NCBI RefSeq assembly: GCF_949628265.1
Contig: NC_088787.1
Span: forward strand, 2,594,501-2,658,500
DNA from: Cloeon dipterum
Lineage: Eukaryota; Arthropoda; Insecta; Ephemeroptera; Baetidae
Direction: 5' to 3'
Length of the DNA stretch: 64,000 nt
Shown here: positions 12,008 to 24,689 of the stretch, in pieces
Layout: the number at the start of each line of letters is the position of its first letter
Position numbering within the stretch: position 1 is the first letter of the stretch
Made by a program: the position numbers and the translations under genes
Notes under the pieces: generated by a model
What the model saw: the letters and a program-made list of their open reading frames with translations, nothing else
Told to the model about the DNA's origin: nothing
Database searches by the model: none

Positions 12008-14767
12008 TTAAAAGTTGACCATTTCGCCACTGCTAGGCAACACCTCAAGATATTGCACCGACTCCATTGACGGTGCAGAAGAAGGACCTGGTCCGACGCC
12101 GTCGTAAATATTATCCGGCTCCGTCGGACCAACATCGTCATACACCGGTTCTGATGGTTTTCCCGCTTTGGCTTTTCCCATCAGATGCCAAGGTACCTCG
12201 TAGGGCTCAGGAGAAGGGTTCCTGCCACTGGCGTAATCAGGGTCAACTTCAGAGTACAGTGGTTCGTCAGGATTATTCTCAGGTATGCTCGGTTCGGAAT
12301 TTTCAGGTGCGACGTCGTCGTACACTGGATCGTCCGGGATTTCCGCACGATTGTCCATCGGTATCTGTCTCGAAGAGGTTTGCATTCTTCTCATCCTCAG
12401 GGTTTGCCACACATGGACAATGCCGCTCAAGACCAAGAAAAACGCGAGCAAACAAATCACAATTGTGGTGAAAGAAAAGGCGGGAGCTTGAGGCGTAGTC
12501 CAGGCTGCAAATGGAATGGTTACAAGAAAGTGATTAGACTGTGTAGACACTGTTCCGGAATCTTTGATTCTTTGAGAAATTAAAATCCTTTGCAATTTTT
12601 AATATGTATGAATAAAATAATTAATTCAATTCCAAAAGCATAAATAGCAAATTTCATAAATTTTGGTTAAGTTTGTCAGTTTTTTATGAATTTTAAGAAG
12701 CAAGAATGAATATAAAAGCACGTGGTTATAATTTTTTGTGGTAAAATACACAAAATGCGTATTTATCTCGCAATCTTAAAGTGCACTTTGGTTGAATTTA
12801 CCTGTGGATGGGCTGAATAGATACATTCTTGCGCCGACTGCAGCCTTGACAAGCTTATGCCTATTCCCACTTCCGGTTACATTTCTCTCCGTCAACCATA
12901 AAGTGCCGTTCGTGTCCAAGGTAAAAGTAAATGGTTTTCCTGCATGCAGTCCTTCAACCTAAAGAGTGCAGTGATTTGATATTGTCTGCCTGACATTCCT
13001 GACAAAGCATAAATTGTCGGGAATACGAGGGGAAGATTAAAAATTAAGATGGTGTATTATATTTTGCATCGAATTAAAGGCGATGTTAACTTTTTAATTG
13101 AGTTGCAACAAACAGGGTTTTCCAATTATTGCAAAGCAATGAAGCCAATACATTAGAAAACATAAAAAATTGTGTTGAACTTAACTTATTTCTTGTAAAA
13201 TAGTTTTCTGGATTAGCAGAATTTTTCAATATTTTAATAACACTAAAATGGCAGAGATAATTTTTTACTTTTAAAGCGAGTTTTTATTACCTCATGAAAC
13301 CGCTGCTCACGAAAGGGCTCCGAAATGTTCCATTTAGAGAGGAAAATCTGGTTAAAAAAGGCAGCATACATGACATTGGCACTGTCGATTAACAATCTGT
13401 ACGGTCTTTCGGTCCATTTGCCTACGAATTTCACAGCAGCTATTGCGCCTTCGTTCTTCAGCTCAGAAACAGACACTGAGTACAGTTTTTTTGACCAATC
13501 CCTTTTCAGGTATAATTGTTCCTTGTTAGGAGAGAGGGCCAAGCATTCCCATCTTGTCCCAGTTACAACTGACCAGGATTTGTTCGTTTTACGACTATAA
13601 ACAACAACGTGCCCTGAAAAATAGTCCACGATGTACGCAAGGTGATCGTTTGGCGTTTTTTCGATCACTATATCGAGGAGCAACCTATTATTATGTAAAT
13701 GAGAGATGACTGCGTCCGGGAACTGGTGAACGCGCTCAATTTTGTCGTTGTTGAGCAGGTCGAATATCCAAATTTTACTCGAACAAATGCTGCTGCCGTT
13801 ATCAAGAACCCACAATTGACCATCAGTGTCAGCTTCAATACCTTTCGCCGACTGAATAGTGTCGCAGTTATCCTTTTTCTGGGAAGAGAAATAAAGAAAA
13901 TTTTGATATTTAAGCAGAACAATGCAATGAATCGAAATTTTGTGATGAATTATTAAATCAGCTAATTTATTATAAAAAAGTACAGGAAATTCTGAAGACG
14001 TGAATTCAAATCTATATATTGAACACATCATCTGACAGCATGAGTTGACACCCAGTATTTCCAGTGCATTTTACAGTTCAAAAAATTGATATGAAGGGAA
14101 TTAATGATTTCATATGAAAAAGATTTCTTGTGTTGAACAATCTTTATGGCTTTTTCTTGCTCAGTATTTGACACCAAAAGAAAAGAAAAGCTCATTTTAC
14201 TAAGCTTCCCTTTAACTGTAATTTTCTAAGGATAATCACTATAACAGCAAAGGAAATATATCGGGTGTCAATTTTGTGGTGTCAGATTAGTTTGACTAAA
14301 ATTTAATTTTTTCCGCTCACTGAAAAATATGAAAACTGATTTTTGTTGGTTTCTATTATATAATAAGCTCTGCTTGTCTTAAAACTGATATAACGAGTTT
14401 TCCCACTTCATTCTAAAATAGCCCCAAATCAGTTTTCCTTTCAGAGACTTACGTGTAAATGCCAGGATGGAAAAGGAGCAAGTTTTGGAGATGCAGTCGA
14501 CGTGTCGCTCGTCGGCAGCCACACCAGTGTGGCAGGAATTTCAGGATAGGGATCAAGGCTTAGAAACATCCTTTCTCCAAAAACAGCCATGAATAGAATA
14601 TATATTTTTTCTGGTTTGTAATTATCTCTAATCTGTTCAATATCTGAACTATTTGCTCCTGATGGCCAGACGAAATCAAATTCATCCCACTCGTAGACGG
14701 TTGTGAAGTTAACGGCGTTTGCCACGCACAGGCCAAGCAAAAAGATGGCAGCTATGAACGCAGACAT
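12008..14767 (-). CDS. Membrane-anchored yellow-like protein B with tyrosine-motif tail
   Basis: Four coding exons (14453-14767, 13291-13878, 12802-12958, 12008-12504) join with phases 0, 0, 1 to 518 residues. Order: signal peptide 1-17; yellow/MRJP propeller to about 353 (VYEWDEFDFVWPSG, GIEADTDGQLWVLDNG, WIFDLLNND, LDTNGTLWLTERN); a short stalk; membrane helix about 366-386 (TIVICLLAFFLVLSGIV); basic stop (RMRRM); then a tail of about 130 residues with PVYDDVAP, PLYSEVDP, PYEVP, PVYDDVGP, IYDGVGP and VQYLEVLP. YDDV and YDGV are separated by eight residues, ITAM-like spacing with Val in the usual Leu/Ile position. Family members are normally secreted, so the anchored form is unusual. Function is inferred as a receptor; the ligand is unknown. 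Confidence 0.88.
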
Positions 14768-14979
14768 TATGTTCGAGCTGAAAGCAAAGGAAAATCAAAT
14801 GTGAAAACCTTTTACTTATTTGTTTTATTACCGATTTTTATGAGTGACGGTCAACAGATAAATTTTTATCATTTCATATATTTGCTAAAAACGTTTACTC
14901 ATTCTAGCAGAGTCTCAGTGCATGAAAAGTTATTAATTTAAAAGACTGGGAAATAAATATTTAAGAATTATCTACTGAC

Positions 14980-15075
14980 CTTTTGAGGGACAGCTGGAGT
15001 GAACGAGAGCAGAGACACAAAGCAAAATGCTGAATGGCTTTTCCTGCTTTGACTCGAGCATTTTTAACCATCCAA
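14980..15075 (-). promoter_or_regulatory. Noncoding first exon and promoter of gene B
   Basis: Near copy of the block upstream of gene A (918-1010), including AATGCTGAATGGCTTTTCCT and a reverse-strand TTAAAAA element. A GTCAGT donor at about 14978 would pair with the TTTCAG acceptor directly 5' of the start codon at 14767. Confidence 0.5.
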
Positions 15076-15164
15076 CGCGGAACTATTTCTCGCGCTTTTT
15101 ATCACCTTCAAGATTGGACTAAAATAAATCCTGAAATAATAAAAAGAATTGTGAATAAAATGCG

Positions 15165-15420
15165 CAGCAACTTATATTTACTCTCAACCAGGAACCTTTC
15201 AACAGAATTGTTCTTCAGATATGTTGACTGCAAATATACGTTAGAGCAAAGTATTTTAAGTTTCAAGCAGGATAATGATTGTGGATTGACGTATACCGCA
15301 GTGACGCACATAGCCTGTTCGAAGTGAACACGTAAAAGGAAGTAACTCAACCGCAATCCAAGCTAAAACGGGAGCAGTGATTAAAACTGATATTGAAAAC
15401 CAGCTGCAAATTAAAACTAA
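15165..15420 (+). repeat. Duplicated upstream element, copy
   Basis: The best-preserved copy of the element described at 3060: CTCAACCAGGAACCTTTCAA, TTGACTGCAAATATACGTTA, TTCAAGCAGGATAATGATT, CCGCAGTGACGCACATAGCC and AAGGAAGTAACTCAACC occur in order. Confidence 0.6.
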
Positions 15421-16098
15421 ACGGCTAATAATAATTCTGCACATACATATGGATCGCTGATAACTGATAACCGCTGATTCCTGCATTGAATTCCATCTAT
15501 TATATTTTTTTTTCATATATATTATATTTTTTTACAACCTTCTGCACAGCACTTTCCGTGGGCTATGAGCTCAATGGGTCCCAATGTGGCCATCTTTCTG
15601 CCTCCCCGCACCGAGGTCTTTGATTGAAACGCAAAAGCAGGTGGAAAGGTGCGAAAACCAGCTAGTAGCGAGTCCAAGCAGAGAAATTACTAAATGGGCG
15701 TCTTTTCATAAAATGAATATTAAATTTGCGCGTGTCTTACGAAGGATGCAAATTAATTGATGTTAATGGGGTCAATCGTTATCATTTGCTTCTCTCGGCA
15801 AGAAACGAAATTGAGATTAACTTCGGAGCAGCGATGTTTTTAGCGGTCGGAAACCAGTGAAATCATTTATTCTACTGTTAGGGCGCTACTGTAATTATTA
15901 AGTATGCGTCTACAACTCCACTTTTAAGTTCTTTCCAAGTTGGTTTCGCTTTAAGAATTAATTTTGCAGTAATTCGCTATTTTTCTTTATGTAATTAAAC
16001 TTTAAAATATAATAAAATTAACCTTTATCATATCATTTTGTTTATTGGAGTGCCTAAAAAGCCACAAAAAATCTCCGCTGGGTTTTATTTAAGCTGTT
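15421..16098. other. Intergenic, no gene seen
   Basis: AT-rich 3' flank of gene C. No repeat or exon recognised. Confidence 0.4.
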
Positions 16099-17300
16099 TC
16101 AGCATCGTGCGTTGTCAACCGGGGCGGCCTTGAACAGTCGGAACCTCGGTGAAATTTTATTCGCGGTCAGAAGCCAGAGGTTATCGGCCTGGTCAAAGTT
16201 GAAGACTATCGGCCGGTAGTAATCCAACAGGCTGTCACCCTAATCACGGCACGAACAACAATATAATATTTTTAGAAATACATTTAAGTCATGTTTATAT
16301 TAACTTAAAAAGATGTTGGACAAATAATTACCAGATAGAATGATTCCTCCTTGAAGGGCTGCTTTGTGTTCCAGGTGTTGAGGGATCGATTATTCATAAA
16401 TTCCGAGTACAAAACTCCCTTCCGGTTCATGGCCATCTTCGAGGTACGAGATTCCCTGCGTCCGAGCAGCGAGACGCTCAGGTTCCTGTTTCCTGCCCTG
16501 AGTTCCGTCAGGGCGACGCCAAGCATCTGTTCATCGTCAGCCTCAGCGACGAAGAGGCGAGACCTGTCAGGACAAGGGGAAATCGCGAGGCCACTGGCGC
16601 GATTTTGACCAATGTCAACGCTCCAGGAGGCGTTCCTGGCCAGGCTGAAGACGATCAGGTGCAGCGAGCGAAGGTCAGACACGTAGGCGAACCAGTCGTC
16701 AGACGTCTGGTCCAGCGCCACGGCGTTCAGCTCCCTGGGCACGTCCACGACCTGAGAGGGGAACGAATGAACCAGGATGACAGTGTCGTTGTTTCTCAGG
16801 TCGAAAATCCACAGCTTCCCAGGGAACTCCTCGTAATTGCCGTTGTCCACTGCCCAGAGCCGGCCCGTGCTGTCCACCTCCACGCCTCGCACGTCCTGCA
16901 TCGCTTTTTTGTTGCCAAATTCCTGATTTCAGATTCATTGAAAATATTTATTTTGACAGTCTGAAAACCCAAATGTCGAATCTGAATGAATCACCTGCAG
17001 TTCCAGGGAGGTAAAGGGGGTCAGTTTGGGGCTGGTGCTTTGTTGGGAGATTGGCAGCCAGACCAGGATCGCAGGAACCTCGGAATTGAATCGAGAGAGG
17101 CTCAGGAACATCCTATCTTCATAGACTGCGAGGTACCAGGGCTCGATTTGCCGAAGGTCAAACCTGCTTCCATTCAGGGTCTTGTTTTTGATCTCTTCAG
17201 AGGGCCAATTGTAATCGAACGGCTCCCAATCGTAGACCGGTTCGAACTTGAAGGCCGAGGACACGCCCAGCAAAGAAACCAGGAGAAGAAAGCGAGCCAT
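16099..17300 (-). CDS. Secreted yellow-like protein C (no membrane anchor)
   Basis: Three coding exons (16995-17300, 16332-16922, 16099-16239) join in phases 0 and 0 to 345 residues. A signal peptide (MARFLLLVSLLGVSSA) precedes the family block VYDWEPFDYNWPSEE. The second exon carries GVEVDSTGRLWAVDNG, LWIFDLRNND and AISPCPDRSRLFVAEADDEQ. The last exon keeps the propeller strand FNFDQADNLWLLTAN and ends ...DNARC with a TGA. There is no fourth exon, membrane helix or tyrosine tail, so this is the conventional soluble form and the only such complete copy here. Codon use is more GC-rich than its neighbours, hinting at stronger constraint. It is divergent from gene D, with about 500 bases between start codons. 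Confidence 0.88.
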
Positions 17301-17348
17301 CTCGGCAGACGTTGTGCGACTAAATTGATTATTAAATGTGCGATCGCG

Positions 17349-17357
17349 TTTTATATA
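17349..17357 (-). promoter_or_regulatory. TATA box of gene C
   Basis: TATATAAAA on the reverse strand, about 50 bases upstream of the ATG at 17300. Confidence 0.6.
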
Positions 17358-17805
17358 CCCACATTTGACTACGTGACTTTAGCTCTCTAGGCGGATAAGC
17401 AAAAAAAACGCGTCGTCTGGCATCTGATGATAACATTTGACCCTTTGGCTCTGGAGATATCAAATGTGGGACCTTATTTTTATAACGAGATATTAAAATC
17501 TAATCTGTAGCTCAAAAATATTCATGATTGATATAGTTTTTTAAACTAGAGGCGATTCCCGGTGTGGTGTTGTGTATTTTATGTAATGACTAATATCACA
17601 CTTCCGCATCTCGGGAGATGTGGTCTCGTCTCTCACTCAGTGAGCAAAAAGTAAAAAACATCCGCCCGAACACTTGATGTGTCATTCCATAAAGGGACGC
17701 GTTTTGCGGCTTGGCTTTCTTATCAAGTGCGACCACGCCACTTTCCTCTACTTTCGGCTCACAGTCTGCTTCTACCACCGTGAATTTTAGGAGCATATAT
17801 TAAAT
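17358..17805. promoter_or_regulatory. Divergent intergenic region between genes C and D
   Basis: Separates the minus-strand gene C from the plus-strand gene D and must hold both control regions. No specific site is identified beyond the gene C TATA box. Confidence 0.35.
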
Positions 17806-19420
17806 ATGGCTCCGTTGTATTTCCTAATAGTATTTCTGCTTTGTGCGTCTGCCACAACTCTCGACTTCAAGTCCGTCTTCGAGTGGAATAGTTTCGAATT
17901 CAACTGGACCTCGGAGGAAAGCGAAAAGAAGGCCGTGAACGACGGGAGCTACAATCGCGAGAAAATTGAGCCTCGATTCCTAGCGTTGCACGAAAGGAAG
18001 ATCTTCCTCAGCCTTTCAAAACAAAATGGCGTTCCCGCTACCCTAGTCTGGCTGTCAACTGACGCGTCATCTACATCTCCTAAATTGAACCCTTACCCTT
18101 CATGGCCAAACCAGCAGGTTAGAATTAAACTTTGTCTTTGATTTTTTATTCATTATCCGGGTGGTTAAGGGACTTCTAATTTATAGGTTATGGTTTTTTA
18201 TAGGAAAAAACCAATTGTGACAAGATAGTGAGTTCCAGGGGGATTGAGGTGGACACCATTGGCCGTTTATGGGCACTAGACGACGGCAGTGAAGAAAATT
18301 GTCCACCAAAGCTAATGATATTCAATTTGACAAGCAATTCCGTCGAGCTGTCCCATATATTCCCTGATTCTACAGTGTCTCAGTCTTTTTCTTGGCTTCT
18401 TGGTGACCTTGTGCTGGACGAGACGAAGGACGATTGGTTTGCATACACCACGGAGTTTAATTACAGACACCTGGTGGTGTTCAGCCTTCGGGAAAAAAAG
18501 TCTTGGCGTGTGGAAGCCCAGAAAATACGCTCCAATGCGATTGCCCTTTCGCCAATGAGTAGAAGACAACACCTTTTTCTCAGTGGAAATGAAAGAAACG
18601 ACCTTTCAACCATATCTATCCCTGAACTCAGGGCTGGAGAGAAGAATTTGAGATTAACTTCAGCAGGGAACGAGACTGGATTGACCCACAGGATGATTAT
18701 GGACGAATGGGGAGGCCTTTATTTTGATCTCAGTCTCAAATCTGTGGTACGGTGGGACACGAGTGGACCTTTTAATAAGGTGCACATTTATAAGGTAAAA
18801 ATCTCGTGACATTGGAGCTGATACAATTTTAAACCTGTAGGAACAAAGTCACGTTTATTTTTGTGGAATTGAAAAAAAATATTTCTTAACGATGTAGGAA
18901 GAACGCTACTCCAATCGGCTATTTTTGTTTGCCTTTGACACAAATGGAAACCTCTGGCTCATGGCGCAATTCAAAGATCAGAAGCCAAAGTTCAGGCTAT
19001 CCAGGGCTGCAATGGGCGTCAGGAACTACCTTTACAACGCCTCGATAGGTAATTAAAAAACAAAAATCTCGAAAGTAAAGCAGGAAAAAAGCATTTCTCC
19101 TGATTTCAGACCCAAATGGACCATCTAAGTACGGAAATGGAATTTGCAACGGCAAAAAACACCAGGATTTGCTCGTTCTGAACATAATTTTGTCCTGCTG
19201 GAACGTGTTCAACCTTATCTCGATCGCATTCCAAATCTCTTGGTTCCACAGAATGAAAAAATGGCAAGACCGTATCGCGGCCGAAACTAAGAAAGAGGGC
19301 AATCAAATATTCAGACCACCTGCAATCCACCCAAATAAACCGCCAGAGCCAATCTACGAGGAAATCGATGCAGTTCCTTCCACTTCCACGCAAAACACAG
19401 TCGCAAAAACCAAAATGTGA
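17806..19420 (+). CDS. Membrane-anchored yellow-like protein D with a YEEI tail motif
   Basis: Exons 17806-18117, 18204-18794, 18901-19048 and 19110-19420 join in phases 0, 0, 1 to 453 residues. Signal peptide about 1-18; propeller with VFEWNSFEFNWTSEE, GIEVDTIGRLWALDDG, CPPKLMIFNL, VLDETKDDWFAYTTE and FDTNGNLWLMAQF; membrane helix about 371-392 (LLVLNIILSCWNVFNLISIAF); basic HRMKKW; short tail with EPIYEEIDAV (Tyr 433). YEEI is the classic high-affinity Src-family SH2 ligand when phosphorylated. The helix and flank closely resemble those of gene H at 34.7 kb (LNIILSCWNVF), so D groups with the plus-strand clade although its ectodomain is nearer C. Receptor function is inferred. Confidence 0.88.
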
Positions 19421-19789
19421 ATTTCTGTTCAAGCAAAAAATAATCTCTCTGCTGATTATTAAAAAAATTTATGTTAAAAACAAAACCTTTTATTCTGAAA
19501 GAACTATTATAGACCCACTATGAAAGATTGACGAACCATCAAATATAGTTAATTTTTTTCAATATAAATAAGCTTAAAAAGGAGTCTTAGAAGTATGCAG
19601 CGTGCGTGACACAAGAGTAGAGCACGTTGACTACCATTCCCCTTCAAAAAGCTAATTTTTTGTCGGAAGCGTTTTATATGGCCACGATTGAGCTCCTCTG
19701 CGCGGCCTCTCGGGCCCCATGTAATCCACTCGGCGGTGTTATTGGTTATTGCGGTGCCCGGTGAGCTAACAAAGCTCTGTCTTTTAATT

Positions 19790-20040
19790 CACGTTTCCTG
19801 TAAACAGTCTGACGTTTCTCTCGCGCACTCAGCGTTGGCCTCCGATATTGACGTCTTGATAGGTAGTATAAATATTCAAATTTAATTATTACTTGGATTA
19901 TTTGATAACTGCGTCACTAAACAATTTCCTTTTTTATGTTCTATCAGTAGCCCGATCATGATTTGACTGTTCCTTATTTCTACCATCATCCTTGGTGTGT
20001 CATCAGTTTTACAATTTTAATGGATTTGATGAGAAAAAGC
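19790..20040 (+). pseudogene. Decayed 5' copy of the tail-only membrane protein gene
   Basis: CTGTAAACAGTCTGACG, CTCTCGCGCACTC and GACGTCTTGA match the presumed noncoding first exon upstream of the intact gene at 26487. After an intron-like gap, CCCGATCATG at 19951 begins MI-stop-LFLISTIILGVSS, mirroring MIIWTYLILATLLGVSEA but with a TGA as third codon. Nothing of the membrane helix or tail remains; the sequence runs directly into the 3' flank of gene E. Confidence 0.6.
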
Positions 20041-20299
20041 AATATATTTTTTACTGATTTTTATTTTGAAATAATTGTTAAAAACAAAAGAACGTTTTGT
20101 TAACAAGGACGTAAAACCAAGCGTTACATGTTCAGCACTATTGTAATTTTTTAATCAAATATATTAAAATGTTCTACCTAATATTTTAATTATTAGTCTC
20201 AGTAAACAACTGTTTGCTGATGCTGAGGGATTTTTAACCTCACTAAGTAAACACAATAAATTAAGTTGACCACTATAAAGCCGAGTTCCGGCGCCACTG

Positions 20300-23200
20300 T
20301 CAGGGCAACACCTCAAGATACTGCACCAAATCTGTTGGATTACGTCCCGAGTTTCCGTTCCCTGAGGGTGCAGAAGAAGGTCCTGGTCCAACGTCATCGT
20401 AAATATTTGAACCAACTTCGTCATACTCCCGTTCTGACGGAATTCCCGCGTCGTTGTTTCCCAGATGTAAAGGTACCTCGTAGGGCTCAGGAGAAGGGGT
20501 CCTGGCAATGACGTAATCGTAGTGAAGATCAGGGCCAACTTCAGCGTACAGCGATTCGTCAGGATTCTCAGGTCTGGCCACTTCGGTGTTTGAATTTTCG
20601 GGCCCGACGTCGTCGTATGCTGGGTCTTCCGGGAAAACGGAAATAATTGCATGATTGTCCATCGAAACCTGCCTGAAGGAGGTTTGCATTCTTCTTATCC
20701 TCAGGGTCAGCCACGAAATGACAGTGCCGCTCAAGACCAAGCAACTGACGAAGAAACACACGAGCAACCAAATCAAAATTGTGTTCAAAGACTGACTCTC
20801 TCCAAGATCAGTAAAACCTCCGCTTGTTTCGTTTGATTCCAGATCCGGTCGTGGAGTTCCAGTCTTGCGTATCGGCGTTTGCGTGCTTTTTACGACTTGA
20901 ATCGTAGTCAAGACTGTGAAAGGAAAAGAAACGAAAGGGTGATTAGAACCTTTTGGGTGATGTTTGGAAATTAAATTCCAATGCGATTAATAAGTGTGTC
21001 TCAAATTGAAGAAGAGCATAAAAAATTCATACACTTTTTTAGTTATTTAATTACGTTCAGAAGCTCGAATGTAAAAGACGCGAATATGATTATTTTATAG
21101 CAAAGAACAATTTTATTTTTAAATATCTCTCGCATTGGAAAGTGCACTTGGTTTTGTGTGTTACCTGTCATGGACCGGCTGATTCTTGCGCCGACTGAGG
21201 CCTTGAGTAGTTTAAACCTAGACTTTCCCCCAGTTACATTTCGCTCCGTCAACCATAAACTGCCACTCGTGTCCAAGGCAAAAGTAAATGGCCATCCGAA
21301 ATCCAGTCTACCAACCTAAAATATTGCAGTGCTTTGATATTGTTAGCCTGACAAAGCATAAATTGACGGAAATATAAGGGGAGGATAATTAATTAATTGG
21401 TTCTAATATTTTCTAGAAAATTAAAAACAATTATTACTTCAATTTCAATTTTCCACGAAATTTTGACCGAGTGAAAGTATATAATTTCGTCTTGGCTTTC
21501 AACAAACAGGGTTCGTCAATCGTTTTAATGAGCGGATATGGAAACCATGTTAAAAATACTGATAAAAAAATGGGAAAGGTTTAAAGCAGAACAAATTTCA
21601 TCGAAAAACATTTTTCTTTACTTTTCAGACTTTAGAAATTTTTAATGTTAACTAGGCAGCATGAAAATGTTCTACTCTTTCAGGGAAATATTACCTCACG
21701 AAACCGCTTCTCATGAAAGGGCTCCGATATATTCCATTTAGAGAGGTAATTCTGGTTGTAAAATGCGGCGTACAAGACATTGGCACTGTTGATTAACATT
21801 CTGTAAGGTTGTCCATTCCATTTGCCGATTAATTGGACAGCAGCGCTTCCATCTTCATTCTTCAGCTCAGACACAGCCACTGAATACAGTTCATCGGAAC
21901 GATATTTTTCAAGGTACAACTGTCTCGCTTCCCTGTTGGGAGAAAGGGCCAAGGACACCCATTTTCTCCCTGGTGTTCTAACTGACCAGGATTTGTCCAT
22001 TTTTCGGCTATAAACGACAATGTGCTCAGAAGAAGGGTCCGTAATGTACGCAAGGTAATCGTCTGGCGTTTTGTCCAGCACAATATCACGCAGGTGCCTA
22101 TTATCAAATGGATGAGAGACGACTGTGTCCGGGAATTGGTGAACGCGCTCGGTTGTGTCGTTTTTGAGCAGGTTGAATATCCAAATTTTGCCCGAACAAT
22201 TCTTGCTACCTTGATCAAGCACCCACAATCGGCCATCAGTGTCTGGCTCCGTTCCTCTAGCCATCTGAATGGAATTACAGTTTTCTTTTGTCTAGGAAGT
22301 GAAGCAGATTAAATCAGTTTATTAAATAAATGGTGAATATGATTGAGTTTTACTTCTAATAATTAATATAATTTCAAATGTACCACCAAATTTCCATTGG
22401 CTTTTGGCTCGTCCAGTACGTGACACCATAAGTGTGAAGGAAAGCTCATTTTTAAGCTTCTCAACTGTACCGAAGAAAAAAATGAAAACAAAAAAATGAA
22501 TGATTTTTTAATTGATTAATTTGCTCTGCTCAACTGAACTGAAATTATACATATGTGTTACTAGTAGTTTATAGTGTTGTAGGGACACCCCCATTCCGTC
22601 AAACAATGACCACTCTGCAACACACAATTCACACAACAGACAAATCACATTGGTTGACGAGCATATATAAACCGACGCGACGCAATTCAAAAGAGAGAGA
22701 ATTCTTGCAACAGCCTAGACGACCGGACCAACCCTGAGGACAATCTGGACAACGATCCTGTAAGACGTAAAGATCGCCAGAGACGATGTTGCTTCCGTCC
22801 ACGATGTTGTCGATCGCACGCCTGGACTTGAGCGGTACCACACTTCGGATGCTGCGCCACGATTCACCGAAGTCTCTGACAAACCCACTCGGACACGTCC
22901 CGAGTCTTTTTATTCCGTCCCATTCTCCGAGCCTCACAACTACACATATCCAGCCACGCAGCCAAGTCTACTTATTGCCGATGTCGTCCCATCTACCACA
23001 AGTCGCAGTCCACACACGCAGCTAACAACTTAAACTTTAATCAAATTCATAATATAGGAAACCACTGCGCATCATAATTCTTTCCTATAGTGTCAAAAAG
23101 ATAAAGAAATTAAAAAACGGGAAAATATATTTTTAGAGTAAAATAATGGACACCTTGAGAGAAAGACATGATTTCAATGAATTTCAAAGATTCTCATTTA

Positions 23201-23584
23201 ATAATGAATGAGTTGATTTCACGTCAAATTGTCCTGAATATAGTTCTAAGAGAATCATAAAGCAGCCTTTTTCTTTCAAAAACTTACATGTAATTGCCAG
23301 GATGGGAAAGGAGCGAGTTTTGGAGGCGCAGTCGACGTGCCGCTCGTTGGCAGCCACACCAGTGAGGCGGGAATTCCAGAATACGTATTTTCAAGGCTTA
23401 GAAACAGCCTTTTTCGAAAAACAGCCATGTATCGAAAATCGACATCGTTTGGTTTAATTATTTGTCTAATCCCTCCATATTGCCAGACGCTATCAAATGT
23501 ATTCAACTCGTAGACGGGTGTGAAGTTGATGGCGTTTGCCAGGCACAGGCCGTGCAAAAAGATGGTAGCAATCAACGGAGACAT
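20300..23584 (-). CDS. Membrane-anchored yellow-like protein E with multi-tyrosine tail
   Basis: Exons 23288-23584, 21695-22291, 21165-21315 and 20300-20913 join in phases 0, 0, 1 to 552 residues, the longest family member here. Signal peptide about 1-17; propeller with GTEPDTDGRLWVLDQGS, IWIFNLLKND, VLDKTPDDYLAYITD and LDTSGSLWLTERN; a longer Thr/Ser/Pro stalk than in B or F; membrane helix about 393-414 (TILIWLLVCFFVSCLVLSGT); RIRRM; tail with AYDDVGP, LYAEVGP, HYDYV, PYEVP, EYDEVG, IYDDVGP and VQYLEVLP. The first intron is about 1 kb and contains an LTR-like insertion. Exon 1 has lost the usual WDEFDF aromatic pattern (VYELNTFDSVW). Inferred type I receptor. Confidence 0.88.
22575..23027 (+). 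mobile_element. Possible solo LTR inside intron 1 of gene E
   Basis: A 453-base block runs from TGTTGTAG to CTAACA, TG...CA ends with short inverted similarity. It differs from its flanks in composition and holds a promoter-like GCATATATAAACC at 22661. No clear target-site duplication was found, and no internal retroelement genes lie nearby. It could instead be unrelated intronic sequence. Confidence 0.35.
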
Positions 23585-23739
23585 TTTGCGTTTGAGCTGA
23601 AAGCAAAACAAATTCCATTGAGAAACATTTATTTATACGTGATGGTCAAGAATGCATTAAAAATATTTATCAAAATCCTTTTTTCGATAGTCCTAGCTGG
23701 TATCAATATTGGCTAATGCAGATGACACCACTTCATTGA

Positions 23740-24100
23740 TTTGGGCACCAGACTGAATGGTTATAAATATCAAGAAGGATATTTATTTTCAATCGGATGA
23801 GCTTGACGTAAGGAAAACCGCAGTGACACATGCACGCAGCCTGTTCAAAGTGAGCACGTACAACGAAAGAAATTCGACCACAAGCCAAGCCCAAGCTGGA
23901 CTGACATTGAATAACAAAAGCTGCAAATTTTCTATAGTGTTCAACAAAATTTAATTCATTACGGATCAGTGATAATCATCAACAAGATTTCATTTTCAAA
24001 TCCAAATAAACGTCTTAAAACAACGACAAAACAATGAAGAATAGTTTTAAATTTTAATATTTTCATGAAAACCGTAAAAACATGATTTTGCCCCATTTGA
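23740..24100 (+). repeat. Duplicated upstream element, copy
   Basis: Carries AAAACCGCAGTGACACATGC, GTTCAAAGTGAGCACGTAC, ATTCGACCACAAGCC, then ACGGATCAGTGATAA and the downstream TTTCAAATCCAAATAA part. Parallels 30905-31200 and in part 25230-25420. Confidence 0.55.
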
Positions 24101-24689
24101 TATTTATTTATTAACTTGTCGCGTCCAGTCTTGCCCTGCTCGGTTGCATATTTTCCGGGCGTGCTCAGCCGCTGCATTCAGCTACCAGCACGGCCCTACT
24201 ACTCGTTATTTGACTTAGTACACTTCTTTGTACTAGTGAAGGTTTTTTAATTAGGCCCTTGGTCCCGGAGCCAAAACAGAAGATCTCTCCCTGCGGGTCT
24301 CTACATGTTTTGAAAGAGAGTCAGGGTTTTAGTCTACGCCAAATGTTTTTGAGCATCGATACATATCGTCTAAAAACATCGATGGTAAAATATCGTCCTA
24401 TATAACAATTGGGGGGTGGGGGTTACGGCAACGCAACCTTGAAAGAAAATGGCAACGTTGGGCATAAGGCTTGCATTGTACAGTGTTTCAAGGTCGAGCT
24501 AAAAACGGTACTGTAATCCGCCACAATGTTAAGCTACAAAAAATCGATAAAAATCGATTTTTATTTCACCATGACTAGAAGGTTAATCACAATTTTAAAC
24601 AATTACGTTTTGCCAACTCTCCAATAATTCAAATACACAATTCCTTGTCACAAACTCTAATTATTAATTATTATTTAACTAAAATAAGA

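Noticed and set aside
12067-12583. Plus-strand frames of about 130 codons opposite gene B exon 4
   Set aside because: Shadows of the repetitive tail codons on the other strand.
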